Assembly: GCF_000429025.1 (NCBI RefSeq) | Contig: NZ_AUBB01000031.1 | Coordinates: 1-64,000, forward strand | Direction: 5' to 3' | Length of the DNA stretch: 64,000 bases | Source: Actinospineispora spinosispora DSM 44797 | GTDB lineage: Bacteria; Actinomycetota; Actinomycetes; Mycobacteriales; Pseudonocardiaceae | Shown here: in pieces, positions 8,050 to 16,770 of the stretch | How the letters are laid out: every line of letters starts with the position of its first letter | How positions within the stretch are numbered: the stretch's first letter is position 1 | Translations under genes and position numbers: made by a program | The notes under the pieces: model-generated | Told to the model about the DNA's origin: nothing | The model's database searches: none | Seen by the model: the letters and a program-made list of their open reading frames with translations, nothing else

Positions 8050-8284
8050 CGCACCGTGGTCACTGCCTTCCATGGTCGGGGAGCCGTCACCTGTGTCCGA
8101 TGGCCGATGAAGGCCCACCCGATTCTCCTTGCTCCGTGCGACCACCGTACGCAGCTTCTTCGGCCGGTTCAGACAGGTTTCGGACGTGACGTTGCCCCCG
8201 CCAACGGAGACCACCGATGGATCGCCGGCACGTGACGTCGTTTTCTCGCCAGCTCAGGGAGCGGTCGGCGGTCATCCTGAGCCC

Positions 8285-9751
8285 ATGCATGAGGATGTCG
8301 AGCGTTGTGTCCGCGCGCTGCGGGCGAAGGACGCCCGATTCGACGGGTGGTTCTTCATCGCGGTGATCACCACTCGGATCTACTGCCGGCCCAGCTGCCC
8401 GGTGGCGCCCGCGAAGCCGGAGAACATGCGCTTTTACCCGAGCGCCGCGGCGGCGCAGGGGGCTGGGTTCCGGGCCTGCAAGCGCTGCCGGCCGGATGCC
8501 AGCCCCGGCTCGCCGTTGTGGAACGAGCGAGCCGATCTGGTGGCCAGAACGATGCGGTTGATCGCCGACGGCGTGGTGGACCGCGATGGGGTGACCGGGC
8601 TGGCCCGGCGACTGGGCTACAGCCCCCGCCAGATCCAACGGCAGGTACATGCGGAACTGGGTGCCGGCCCGTTGGCATTGGCCAGGGCACAGCGCGCGCA
8701 GACCGCTCGGGTGCTGATCGAGACGACCGCCGTCCCGATGAGTGACGTGGCGTTCGCCGCCGGTTTCGCCAGCGTGCGCACCTTCAACGACACCGTCCAG
8801 GAGGTGTTCCAGCTCACCCCTAGCCAGCTGCGGGCCCGCGCGGCCCGTGGCCTGCCCGCGGCGGGCGCCGGCACGGTGGAGCTGCGACTGCCGTTTCGAG
8901 CGCCGCTGTGCCCGGACAACCTGGTCGGACACCTGGCCGCTACGGCTGTACCTGGTATCGAGGAGTGGCGCGACGGCGCCTACCGGCGCACGCTGCGGCT
9001 GCCACATGGGCACGGAGTGGTGGCGTTGCGCCCGCTTCCCGACTACATCGCCTGTCGTCTACGGCTCACCGACCTCCGCGACCTGGCCACGGCGATCAGC
9101 CGGTGCCGCTGGCTGCTGGATCTGGATGCCGACCCCGAGGCGGTGGACCTACAGCTGCGCGCCGACCCGATACTCGCCCCGGAAATCGCCAAGAACCCTG
9201 GTCGTAGGGTGCTGCGCACAGTGGACGGCGCGGAGTTCGCGGTCCGGGCGATGCTTGGCGGGCAGGGGTCCGAGGCGGTGGCGCGTAGGGTGACCGCCCG
9301 ACTGGTCACCGCGCATGGCGAACCGGTCGAGGACCCGGACGGCGGGCTAACCCATCTGTTCCCCGATACCGCGACGCTGGCCTCGCTGGACCCGCGACAA
9401 CTCGCCGTGCCAGGCAACCGGCGGGCCGGCGTGACCGCACTGATCGGTGCACTGACCACCGGATCACTCGACCTCGGCGTGGGTAGCGACTGGCACGCCG
9501 CGCGCACCGCGCTGGCCGAGCAGCCCGGCGTCGACCCGTGGATCATCGAGACCATCGCGATGCGCTCGTTGGGCGACCCGGACGCGTTCAACCTGACCGA
9601 CCTGGACATCAAACGTGCCGTCGCCGTACTGGGGTTGCCCAGTGGCCGCAGCTTGGTCGAACACGCACGGACCTGGCAGCCATGGCGCGCATACGCGGTG
9701 CAGTACCTCTGGGCGGCCCGAGAACAGGACATCAACCGGCTACCGGCCTGA
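8285..9751 (+). CDS. alkA: Ada-AlkA fusion: methyl-phosphotriester sensor, AraC HTH and DNA-3-methyladenine glycosylase II
   Basis: Protein of 488 aa. Residues 1-75: Ada zinc domain with C-x-x-x-C (IYCRPSC) and ACKRC; the first Cys accepts methyl groups from phosphotriesters. Residues 85-170: AraC-type HTH (LARRLGYSPRQIQRQVHAELG; AFAAGFASVRTFNDTVQEVF). Residues 185-488: AlkA glycosylase with the helix-hairpin-helix (GVDPWIIETIAMRSLGDPDAF) and the catalytic Asp in FNLTDLDI. Such fusions both sense methylation damage and excise alkylated bases. ATG 8285 opens the zinc domain. The ogt gene follows after 52 bp, so the two probably form an operon. Confidence 0.92.
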   Translation: MHEDVERCVRALRAKDARFDGWFFIAVITTRIYCRPSCPVAPAKPENMRFYPSAAAAQGAGFRACKRCRPDASPGSPLWNERADLVARTMRLIADGVVDRDGVTGLARRLGYSPRQIQRQVHAELGAGPLALARAQRAQTARVLIETTAVPMSDVAFAAGFASVRTFNDTVQEVFQLTPSQLRARAARGLPAAGAGTVELRLPFRAPLCPDNLVGHLAATAVPGIEEWRDGAYRRTLRLPHGHGVVALRPLPDYIACRLRLTDLRDLATAISRCRWLLDLDADPEAVDLQLRADPILAPEIAKNPGRRVLRTVDGAEFAVRAMLGGQGSEAVARRVTARLVTAHGEPVEDPDGGLTHLFPDTATLASLDPRQLAVPGNRRAGVTALIGALTTGSLDLGVGSDWHAARTALAEQPGVDPWIIETIAMRSLGDPDAFNLTDLDIKRAVAVLGLPSGRSLVEHARTWQPWRAYAVQYLWAAREQDINRLPA

Positions 9752-9803
9752 CCCCCGATGGCACCGCGCCGGAGATCGACGACCTGACACCGAGGAGACA
9801 GTC

Positions 9804-10391
9804 ATGCCACACCGCGTGCATACAGTGGTGGACAGCCCCGTCGGGCCGCTCACTCTGGTCGCGACCGACGGCGTCCTTTCCGGGCTGTACATGGATCGGC
9901 AGCGGCACCTGCCTGCGGCAGAGGCCTTCGGCGAGCCGAACCCGACGCCATTCGCGGCACCGCGCGATCAACTGACCGAATACTTCGACGGCCGGCGCAC
10001 TGAATTCGACCTGCCGCTCGCAGTGGCCGGTACCCAGTTCCAGCTCACCGTGTGGGCAGGCCTGCGGGAGATCGGATACGGCGAGACCATGAGTTACGCC
10101 GAGCTCGCCGATCGGATCGGTCGGCCCGGCGCCAGCCGGGCAGTGGGGTTGGCCAACGGCAAGAATCCGATCGGCATCATCATCCCGTGTCACCGGGTGA
10201 TCGGTTCCAGTGGCAGTCTCACCGGATACGGCGGCGGCGTGGCCCGCAAGCAACACCTGCTCGATTTCGAGCGCGGGGCGGATATGTTCACCACAACCCG
10301 GCCACCGCTCGGTTATGACATAGGTTTGCCCCGGACAGGTCCGATGGAGTTCGGCGCCTTCGCCGAATCAACACCACCGAACATCGCCTGA
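9804..10391 (+). CDS. ogt: Methylated-DNA--protein-cysteine methyltransferase
   Basis: Suicide repair enzyme of 195 aa that takes the alkyl group from O6-alkylguanine onto a cysteine. The active site is PCHRV with the preceding NPIGIIIP strand; the Asn hinge and arginine finger region (SYAELADRIGRPGASRAVG) and the final GGVARKQHLLDFE are present. GAGGAG lies 7 nt before ATG 9804. The usual protein ends soon after LLDFERG, but here it runs on for about 37 residues without homology, across the end of the convergent merB gene (79-bp overlap). The extension probably results from stop-codon loss when the mercury genes became adjacent. Confidence 0.9.
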   Translation: MPHRVHTVVDSPVGPLTLVATDGVLSGLYMDRQRHLPAAEAFGEPNPTPFAAPRDQLTEYFDGRRTEFDLPLAVAGTQFQLTVWAGLREIGYGETMSYAELADRIGRPGASRAVGLANGKNPIGIIIPCHRVIGSSGSLTGYGGGVARKQHLLDFERGADMFTTTRPPLGYDIGLPRTGPMEFGAFAESTPPNIA

Positions 10392-10882
10392 CCGAGGAGG
10401 AAGGCATTCACGACCGGCAGAATGGTGGCATCCGGATTCTCTACCAGCCAGCCGGCGGCGAGCTCGTGGGTCACGAAGAAATGGATTCGGCTACAGAAAC
10501 TGGCACGCAACGACGTCGGGTTGTCCGGGGCGACGAGGGACATCATGGCGGTGGCCGGCTCGAGAGTGGTGATCCGGTCCGGTTGCACGGTGAGCCGGAT
10601 CGGGGTTCCGGTGACCTTGCACGGCGAGACGACCTGGGCGCGGCGGCCGAGAAGGACGGGAAAGAACAGGGTGTCCCAGGCGCACCAGGTGAACAACTGA
10701 TTCCCATCGATCTCGACGCGGTGCGGGGTGGGGATCAGCGTGATGCCGTGACCGACGATCATCCCGGCGCGGTTGTACTCGGTGTCGCCCAGTCTGTCCA
10801 GCTCGTCCGCGACCTCCTCGACAGACCTCACGGTCGCCGCCGCGAGATCGTCGACGGTGACCGGCCTTCCCGCGACGAGCAA
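10313..10882 (-). CDS. merB: Alkylmercury lyase MerB (start codon defective or unusual)
   Basis: Cleaves the carbon-mercury bond of organomercurials; the Hg(II) then goes to MerA. The catalytic triad is visible: FTWCAWDTLFFP (Cys and Asp) and SFCSRIHFF (second Cys). The typical PTPHRVEIDG and SPCKVTGTPI segments are present. The first canonical start in frame is TTG 10882, but homology-like sequence continues upstream in the same frame (LDSSIGRTCDSWVWRPLL) to the merA stop at 10958, with no ATG, GTG or TTG. An out-of-frame ATG overlaps the merA stop (10961-10959), so one lost or gained base near 10950 would restore a normal coupled start. Confidence 0.82.
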   Translation of the reverse strand: MLVAGRPVTVDDLAAATVRSVEEVADELDRLGDTEYNRAGMIVGHGITLIPTPHRVEIDGNQLFTWCAWDTLFFPVLLGRRAQVVSPCKVTGTPIRLTVQPDRITTLEPATAMMSLVAPDNPTSLRASFCSRIHFFVTHELAAGWLVENPDATILPVVNAFLLGQAMFGGVDSAKAPNSIGPVRGKPMS

Positions 10883-10957
10883 TGTCAGCAGCGGACGCCA
10901 TACCCACGAATCACAGGTGCGACCGATGCTGCTGTCCAGTTCTCGGGCATACCGCCC

Positions 10958-12409
10958 TCATCCCGCACAGCAGGACAGCGCCGCGACGTCGGTGGTGTAG
11001 GCCAGCGCGGCGAGCTTGAGCCCCTCGGCCATGGTCAAGTACGGAACCCACGCGTGCGCGAGCTGCCCGACGGTCAGTCCGAGTCCGATGGCGTACCCGG
11101 CGGCAGCGATGACCTCGCCCGCACCCTCGGCGAGGACATGAGCACCCAGCAACCGGCCGGTTTCGGCCTCGGCGACGAGCTTGACCAGACCCCGAGTGTT
11201 CCGGTCGACCAGCGCTCTCGGTAGGTGAGACAGCGGCACGATACGACAGTCAGGAACCAGTCCCTCGGCGACGGCCTGCTCGGCGGTCATGCCGACCGAG
11301 GCGATGGCAGGCGTGGTGAAGATGACCTTCGGTAGCGCGGTGTAGTCCGGCGTCCATCGACCGCCGAGCAGCGCATTCTCGACGGCGGTCGTTCCCTGGG
11401 CGGCGGCGACATAGACGAATTGCGGACCGCCGGTCACGTCACCGGCCGCCCACACGCGAGGGTTCGCGGTCCGCAACTCTTCGTCCACGATCACCTCGCC
11501 TCTGCCACCGGTCGCCACGCCGATCGCGGCCAGATTCAACTCGTCGGTGACCGGCCCTCGACCGGTGGCGACCAGCACTTGCTCGCTGCGCAGCTCGAAT
11601 TCGCCCTCTCCGCTACGAATACTCAACACCCGGCACTGATCGGCCCGATGCTGATCGGCACAGCGCACCCGCAGCAGCTCCGCACCGACGTGCACGGCGA
11701 TGCCCTCATCCGCGAGAACCTCGGCGACCGCGGCGGAGATCTCCGGCTCCTCGTCCGGCGCGAGTCGGGACTGCGCCTCCACCACCGTCACCCGGGTACC
11801 GAGGTGGGCAAACAGCTGAGCCGTCTCCAAGCCGACGGCGTTGCCACCGACCACGCTCATCGACGCAGGCAGGCGATCGAGCTCCAGCGCGGTCGCCGAG
11901 GTCAGATACCCCGCTCGATCCAGGCCCGGTACCTGCGGCACCGATGGCCTCGCCCCGGTGGCGATCAGGTAGTGCTCCGCCTCGATCCGGGTGCTCTCCC
12001 CGTCCGCGCCGATGACGTCCAGCGCTGGACCTTCGTCGAACCGGCCGGTTCCGGTGACGATCCGCCAGCCGTAGTGGGCGACCAGATCGGCGTACTTCTC
12101 CGTGCGCAGTGCCTCGACCAGCCCGTGGGTGCCGTCGCGCAGCGCACGGAAGTCCACAGGCGCCACCGTCGGTGCCATCCCGGGAAACCGACCCGCTGTG
12201 TAGGCCGCCCGGCGCGCCTCGGCGGCGGCCAGCAGCGCTTTGGATGGCACACACCCCACGTTCACACAGGTCCCGCCCACCGTGGACCGCTCGACCATCA
12301 CCACCGACAGCCCCTCCCGACGAGCCGCGATGGCCCCGGCGAACGCCGCCGCGCCGGAACCGATGATCGCGAGGTCGTGAGTGGGCGACTGGTCTCGGCT
12401 GGTCCGCAT
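10958..12409 (-). CDS. merA: Mercuric reductase MerA (no N-terminal HMA domain)
   Basis: FAD-dependent NADPH oxidoreductase of 483 aa that reduces Hg(II) to Hg(0) in the cytoplasm. FAD motif GSGAAAFAGAIAA near the N-terminus; redox-active pair in GGTCVNVGCVPSK; NADPH-binding GGNAVGLETAQLF; FAD site in NPRVWAAGDVTGGPQFVYVAA; and the C-terminal vicinal cysteines LSCCAG that deliver mercury, which distinguish MerA from other disulfide reductases. The N-terminal metal-binding NmerA domain is missing, as in many actinobacterial enzymes. The start codon lies about 9 nt after the -10 element, so the mRNA is probably leaderless. Confidence 0.92.
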   Translation of the reverse strand: MRTSRDQSPTHDLAIIGSGAAAFAGAIAARREGLSVVMVERSTVGGTCVNVGCVPSKALLAAAEARRAAYTAGRFPGMAPTVAPVDFRALRDGTHGLVEALRTEKYADLVAHYGWRIVTGTGRFDEGPALDVIGADGESTRIEAEHYLIATGARPSVPQVPGLDRAGYLTSATALELDRLPASMSVVGGNAVGLETAQLFAHLGTRVTVVEAQSRLAPDEEPEISAAVAEVLADEGIAVHVGAELLRVRCADQHRADQCRVLSIRSGEGEFELRSEQVLVATGRGPVTDELNLAAIGVATGGRGEVIVDEELRTANPRVWAAGDVTGGPQFVYVAAAQGTTAVENALLGGRWTPDYTALPKVIFTTPAIASVGMTAEQAVAEGLVPDCRIVPLSHLPRALVDRNTRGLVKLVAEAETGRLLGAHVLAEGAGEVIAAAGYAIGLGLTVGQLAHAWVPYLTMAEGLKLAALAYTTDVAALSCCAG

Positions 12410-12417
12410 CAGCCGAC

Positions 12418-12447
12418 CGTAAACACTCCCCTAAGGGGGAGAGTCAA
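12418..12447 (-). promoter_or_regulatory. mer promoter/operator with MerR-type long spacer
   Basis: On the minus strand TTGACT (12447-12442) and a -10-like TTTACG (12423-12418) are separated by about 18-19 bp. The spacer is filled by the near-palindrome at 12426-12441 (CTCCCC and GGGGAG arms). This is the architecture that MerR regulators untwist on metal binding. merA begins at 12409, so almost no 5' UTR is left. Confidence 0.75.
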
Positions 12448-12460
12448 GTACCGTCATCCG

Positions 12461-12919
12461 ATGCGGATCGGCGACCTCAGCACTCGTGCCGGGCTGACCG
12501 TCAAGACCATCCGGTTCTACGAACGGATCAGGTTGCTCCCCGAACCACCGCGCACCTCAGGCGGCTACCGCGACTACCCGCCTGAGGCGCTGGCGCGGCT
12601 CACGTTCATCCGCCGGGCCAAGGCCACCGGGCTCACCTTGGCGGAGATCCGTGACATCCTGGCCATCCGAGACGGTGGTCAACCACCCTGCCGGCACGTC
12701 AGCGATCTCATCGACCGGCGTCTGGCCGACATCGAGGAGCGCATCAGTGAGCTGCGCAGCACCCGGGATGCGCTGCATCTACTACGACGACGAGCGTCGA
12801 CCATCAGCCCCGCAGAGTGCGGCACCGAGGACATCTGCCGCATCCTGGTCACCGATCATTCCGTCGTCGAACATTGTGATCGACGCCGGGTCGAGAGGGT
12901 CGATGAGCAGTACCCATAG
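12461..12919 (+). CDS. merR: MerR-family metal-responsive regulator of the mer genes
   Basis: Regulator of 152 aa. Winged helix: MRIGDLSTRAGLTVKTIRFYERIRLL, then GGYRDYPPEALARLTFIRRAKATGLTLAEI. A dimerisation helix follows (LIDRRLADIEERISELRSTRDAL). Candidate metal ligands are Cys in QPPCRHV and two in ECGTEDIC; Tn501 MerR uses three cysteines, the last two nine residues apart, so the C-terminal loop here differs. Its position divergent from merA, with the operator between, supports a mercury sensor. It converges with the hydrolase gene with only 6 bp between stops. Confidence 0.88.
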   Translation: MRIGDLSTRAGLTVKTIRFYERIRLLPEPPRTSGGYRDYPPEALARLTFIRRAKATGLTLAEIRDILAIRDGGQPPCRHVSDLIDRRLADIEERISELRSTRDALHLLRRRASTISPAECGTEDICRILVTDHSVVEHCDRRRVERVDEQYP

Positions 12920-12925
12920 CCAAGA

Positions 12926-13777
12926 CTAGGACGTCTCCCAGTGTTGGCGGAGTAGATCGTTGAACTCTGCCGCTCGTTCCTCGGGAAAGAGCAGGGCCGC
13001 GCCCTCGAACTCTACGCTGCGCTGTACTCCGGGAATGGTGTCAGCGAGCCATGCCGCCCACCGCTTGTCGAAGAAGATGTCAGCGGTTCCCCAGACCACC
13101 AGGGTGGAGACGCGGAGTTTTTCGAGTTCGGGTTTGATTCGCACGGTCTGTGCTGAGTCGAAGGCGAGGATGAACCGTTCCAGGTCCGCGAGCGTTTCGG
13201 GCCGCGCCAGCAGCGGATCGAGATAGGCGTGGACCGCATCGTCACCAACCTTTTCGGGGTGCTCGAATGCGGGCCCGAAGCCGTTGACGGAGCGGAAGAC
13301 GTCGGGGTCGTCCGCGAGAGCGCGCAGCGTCGTGGCAAGGCCGCCGTCGGCGACCATCTGCACAAAACCGGCGAAGGGCTCCGGCGGCCAGTTGTCGTGG
13401 ACATCGCCATCGGTCAGGGTCAGCGTCCGCAGACGGGACGGGTACGTGACCGCGAAGAGCTGGGCGATACCCGTTCCGCTGTCATTGGCGACCAGGTCCA
13501 CCTGCTCGATCCCGAGCGCATCGATGAACTCGACGAGCATCCGGGCCAAACCCTGGAAGGACAGATCAGCGCCCTCGGCCGCGCGCGAGTGCCCGTGCCC
13601 GAGCAGATCCACCGCGATACATCGGCGCTCGGTGGACAGCTCCGCCAGCTGGTGTTTCCACACATCGGCGTTCAAGATCACGCCGTGGACGAAAAGAGCC
13701 ACCGGACCATCGCCCTGCGCGGCGTAGGCAATTTTACCCGATGGAGTGTCCAAAAATTGTCGAGATAGCGTACCCAT
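12926..13777 (-). CDS. Alpha/beta-hydrolase fold protein
   Basis: Protein of 283 aa. HGVILNADVWKHQL (oxyanion region), DLLGHGHSR, then the nucleophile elbow VANDSGTGIAQ. Read as G-x-Nu-x-G, the elbow places Asp at the nucleophile position, as in haloalkane dehalogenases and epoxide hydrolases, rather than Ser. The acid candidate is Asp in WGTADIFF. The expected late histidine (usually GAGH-x-P) is absent: the segment reads EGAALLFPEER. The protein may therefore be a divergent or inactive member. No signal peptide. It lies just behind merR but on the opposite strand. Confidence 0.75.
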   Translation of the reverse strand: MGTLSRQFLDTPSGKIAYAAQGDGPVALFVHGVILNADVWKHQLAELSTERRCIAVDLLGHGHSRAAEGADLSFQGLARMLVEFIDALGIEQVDLVANDSGTGIAQLFAVTYPSRLRTLTLTDGDVHDNWPPEPFAGFVQMVADGGLATTLRALADDPDVFRSVNGFGPAFEHPEKVGDDAVHAYLDPLLARPETLADLERFILAFDSAQTVRIKPELEKLRVSTLVVWGTADIFFDKRWAAWLADTIPGVQRSVEFEGAALLFPEERAAEFNDLLRQHWETS

Positions 13778-14007
13778 GATTCTCCTTCGCTTCTTCGAGT
13801 CGTCGAATCTTGATGAGTCGAGTTTCGCACCCCGGTCATCAAATCATCACCACAGGCGGCGCGCTGGCAGGATTCCGACGCCATCCTCACCGAATGTCTA
13901 GAAGGCACGTCTGATCGGCGACTCGACTTTCTGAAAGTATCCGTTTATCCGGTATCCCGGTTTCGGCTCACCATCGATCGAGCATTCCGCGCCGATCGAC
14001 TGCCTCG
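13778..14007. other. Intergenic, nothing recognised
   Basis: About 230 bp in front of the hydrolase gene and behind the VOC gene. It should hold the hydrolase promoter. A run of three TATCC(G) units at about 13937-13959 is the only visible regularity; no gene or clear operator is seen. Confidence 0.35.
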
Positions 14008-14352
14008 TTACCCCGCAACCAGGCAGAACTCATTGCCTTCAGGGTCGGCCAAGGTCGTCCAGCGGAACCCACCTTCCTCCCGATCGGCGATCGACCGCGC
14101 GCCAAGCGCCACCACCCGCTCGACCTCGGCCCCGAGATCGGGGACGGACAGATCGACGTGGACCCGGTTCTTCGGCCCTTTCGCCTCGGGCACCTGCACG
14201 AACGACCACCCCGGACCGATCTCGGACCCGATCGAGGCGAACTCGGGACTCGCTCCCTCGTCAACCTTCCGTTCCAGCACGTCCGCCCAGAACCGGGCCA
14301 GCGTGGCGGCATCGGCACAATCGATCGTGACCGAGGACAATGTGACGCTCAC
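14008..14352 (-). CDS. VOC-family (glyoxalase-like) protein
   Basis: Protein of 114 aa, one vicinal-oxygen-chelate domain: VTIDCADAATLARFWADVLERKV at the start, NRVHVDLSVPDLGAEVERVVALGA in the middle and DPEGNEFCLVAG at the end. His in HVDL and Glu in NEFCL are the usual metal ligands of the family. The start is taken at GTG 14352, 6 nt after AGGGAG; ATG 14367 is possible. Substrate unknown; many relatives bind bleomycin-like or small hydrophobic compounds. Confidence 0.82.
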   Translation of the reverse strand: MSVTLSSVTIDCADAATLARFWADVLERKVDEGASPEFASIGSEIGPGWSFVQVPEAKGPKNRVHVDLSVPDLGAEVERVVALGARSIADREEGGFRWTTLADPEGNEFCLVAG

Positions 14353-14615
14353 CGTGAACTCCCTCATCCGGCTCGTGTGAAGGTCTGGCTCGCCCGCCGT
14401 GGCCTCTTCCAGGACCAGGTCGAACGACCCGACACCAGCCACTGTCGACCTTCCCGTACGGGGAGAGTCCAGAACTCTCCGCTCTTGCGCCCGATCCGTG
14501 GGCGTGGCCCGCTGTCGAGTGGTGTTCTCCCGGGCAAGGTAGGCGACAAATGGCCCTCTCGGTTCTGGTCGAAATGGCGCTGGTGCGTGCCAGGTGGCCG
14601 CCGGACCCTGGCGGC

Positions 14616-15116
14616 ATGATGAGCCGGTACGACGAGACGACAGCTCTACAGGCGTCGAACGGCTGGCGCGTTCGTCCGATTGAGCGTGCTGATTTCGATC
14701 AGTGGCTGCCGCTGTGGGACGGCTACAACGCGTTCTACGGTCGGTCGGGCGCCACCGCGCTGCCCACCGATGTCACCCGGATGACGTGGGCACGATTCTT
14801 GGACGCCTACGAACCGGTACATGCCCTCGTGGCAGAGTCGGGCAGGGAGCTCATCGGCCTCGCACACTACCTGTTCCACCGAAACACGATCTCCCTCATG
14901 CCTGACTGCTACCTGCAGGATCTGTTCACCATCGCCCCGGCCAGAGGCCGGGGGGTGGGCCTCGGGTTGATCACCGCGGTCAACGAACGAGCGCGGACCC
15001 TCGGCGCGGCACGCGTGTACTGGCACACCCAGGCGACCAACGAGACGGCGCGCCGGCTGTATGACAAGGTCGCGGAGCTGCCCGGGTTCGTCCTCTACCG
15101 CCAACCCCTGCCATGA
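14616..15116 (+). CDS. GNAT-family N-acetyltransferase
   Basis: Protein of 166 aa. The acetyl-CoA-binding motif is YLQDLFTIAPARGRGVGLGLITAVNERARTLGAARVYWHTQATNETARRLYDKV, with the R-G-R-G-x-G-x-G loop for the pyrophosphate. The N-terminal half (WRVRPIERADFDQWLPLWDGYNAFYG) is of a common subtype. Substrate not predictable. The ATG pair at 14616 opens the domain, with only a weak ribosome-binding site. Confidence 0.82.
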   Translation: MMSRYDETTALQASNGWRVRPIERADFDQWLPLWDGYNAFYGRSGATALPTDVTRMTWARFLDAYEPVHALVAESGRELIGLAHYLFHRNTISLMPDCYLQDLFTIAPARGRGVGLGLITAVNERARTLGAARVYWHTQATNETARRLYDKVAELPGFVLYRQPLP

Positions 15117-15184
15117 CATGCTCGGCAGGGGGTCGCGTGACGAGATCGCCTCATGCGGCTACTTGTACGAATCATAGGCAACGC

Positions 15185-16175
15185 TCAGTGCCGACTGAAG
15201 ATCGCCTGGCGACCTTGCGGAGAATTGAACATGGCGGCGAAATCGTGGCCGATTCCGGGAACGATCACCAGTGCATGCCGGACACTCGCCGGGTAGATGG
15301 TCCTGATGTAGGATTAGTAGTTGATGCCGCGCTCCAGCCGACTCTCTCCCTGAACCTTCGCCATGCACGAGTCATCGATGAAATGATCCTGATAGAGGTC
15401 GCGGTCGCCCAGCAGGTACGTCACATCGCGGCTGATGTACTGATCGGCTAGCCGCGGGCCACTGAGCGCACCCATATAGCCGTTCAGTTTATGCACACCG
15501 TACTTGTAGTCATCGTACTGTGGACACGCGGCAGGCAGGCCGATATCGACTGGACGGGCAGGCGTGAAATAGAGATACGATGACGGATTCGCCGAAACGG
15601 CCCGGAACCCGACACCCTTCGACTGTGCGAGAGCGCGTCCGCTCGCAGTGTAGCGCTGAACGAGCTGGCTACCGGCCGAGTGTCCGACTAGAGTGATGCT
15701 GGTCAAGCGTGGGAAACGATCGCGGCAAAAGAGCTGGTTCCATCGAGACTGACAGAATCTCCTCCATCTTTCCACGAGTTGACTCCACTGTTGGTCCAGA
15801 ACGCATCGCCCGCGACCGGATGGTCATCGACGATCTGGGAATGGGGGCGATGACGACGGTTCGCTGATCAGCTCCGACGGCCGCGGCGGAATCGGCTACC
15901 GAGGCGAAGTAGTTCTGCGCGTTCCGCAGGATGCCGTGTACGACAACGACTGCCTGACTCACCGAGTCCGCACCCTCGAGTGAGTGCGTGTGGTAGTACG
16001 GAAAGTGCACGCCTGACCGCAACGTGAGCCGAGCTGAACAATCCTCCGCAGATGGCTTGTCAGGCAGGACGCAAGCTTCTCCACCCGCGCTCGGCGCCAG
16101 GGCGCAACCAACCAGCATCGCGGCCGTTGCAACAATCGCAACGGCCATGGCAATGGGGGTGAACCGCAAGGACAT
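15185..16175 (-). pseudogene. Broken alpha/beta-hydrolase lipoprotein (two frameshifts, one stop)
   Basis: Joined frames give one extracellular hydrolase. Start at 16175: lipoprotein signal (AMLVGCAL), then VVVVHGILRNAQNYFASVAD. A frameshift near 15865 continues as QIVDDHPVAGDAFWTNSG. A second frameshift near 15730 gives LTSITLVGHSAGSQLVQRY, with the GHSAG nucleophile elbow, and LLGDRDLYQDHF. A TAA after RGINY (about 15314) is followed in the same frame by VRHALVIVPGIGHDFAAMF, with the catalytic His. All catalytic parts are thus present but split, which suggests recent decay or sequencing errors. Confidence 0.75.
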
Positions 16176-16245
16176 TCGTCGATGCTACGCCGCGTCGATA
16201 TCTTGATCGCTGGTTCGATGCGGCACGAACTAATCCGGTTATTCG

Positions 16246-16741
16246 TTATGGTCCGCCCACCATGCCGTAGCTGACATAACAGCCCGGATCGGCCTCGACG
16301 TAGAGTGCCCCCACCGAAGGCAGCGACCCCTGCACGCTCACACCAGGTGTGCGGATAAATATATCGTGGGGTGTCCCAAACAAGGTGAACACGTCCCCCA
16401 CGCGTTGCAAGGTAAGCAACTTACCGGTCCTCTCCGAGGAGCCGTTATTGGGTTTACAGTACGCCTTCTCCCACGCGGCGGGATTCTCGCTCCCCGCGCC
16501 ACACCAGTCGGCACCTGCGCGGGTCACATAGCTGGTATAGCCGCAGTCGTTGTACCGGAGCTTATAAGGGAAGCCCGTTCTCGCTGGGCAGGGCGTATGC
16601 GAAAGAGTTCGCCATCGTCGGTGTATCGGCGGCCCAGAAAACCGCGCCGGTCACCACAATCAGCAGTACGATCAACCAGATGGACCGCCGGGACAGCACG
16701 GGTGCATCCCATCTCGCGGACCCACGCGGAATAGGACACAT
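16246..16741 (-). pseudogene. Small exported protein, disrupted by one frameshift
   Basis: Beginning at ATG 16741, a membrane anchor (SIWLIVLLIVVTGAVFWAA) leads into ANSFAYALPSENG and a stop at 16562. One base out of frame, the sequence continues as FPYKLRYNDCGYTSYVT and runs to 16246 as a polar, Cys-containing domain (DCGY, DWCGAG, AYCKPN, PGCYVSY). Removing a single C in the GGGCTTCCC stretch near 16575 would join both. The joined protein would be about 163 aa, anchored and exposed, with four cysteines. No family is recognised. Confidence 0.6.
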
Positions 16742-16770
16742 AGGGCGAATGCTTTGTTCAGAGAACGCGA

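Noticed and set aside
11420..12460. Long plus-strand frame running into the merR gene
   Set aside because: It is the antisense shadow of merA, His/Arg-rich with no domain; the MerR HTH begins at ATG 12461.
13937..13960. Three TATCC units before the hydrolase gene as a regulatory repeat
   Set aside because: The spacing is irregular (7 and 8 bp) and no second instance was seen.
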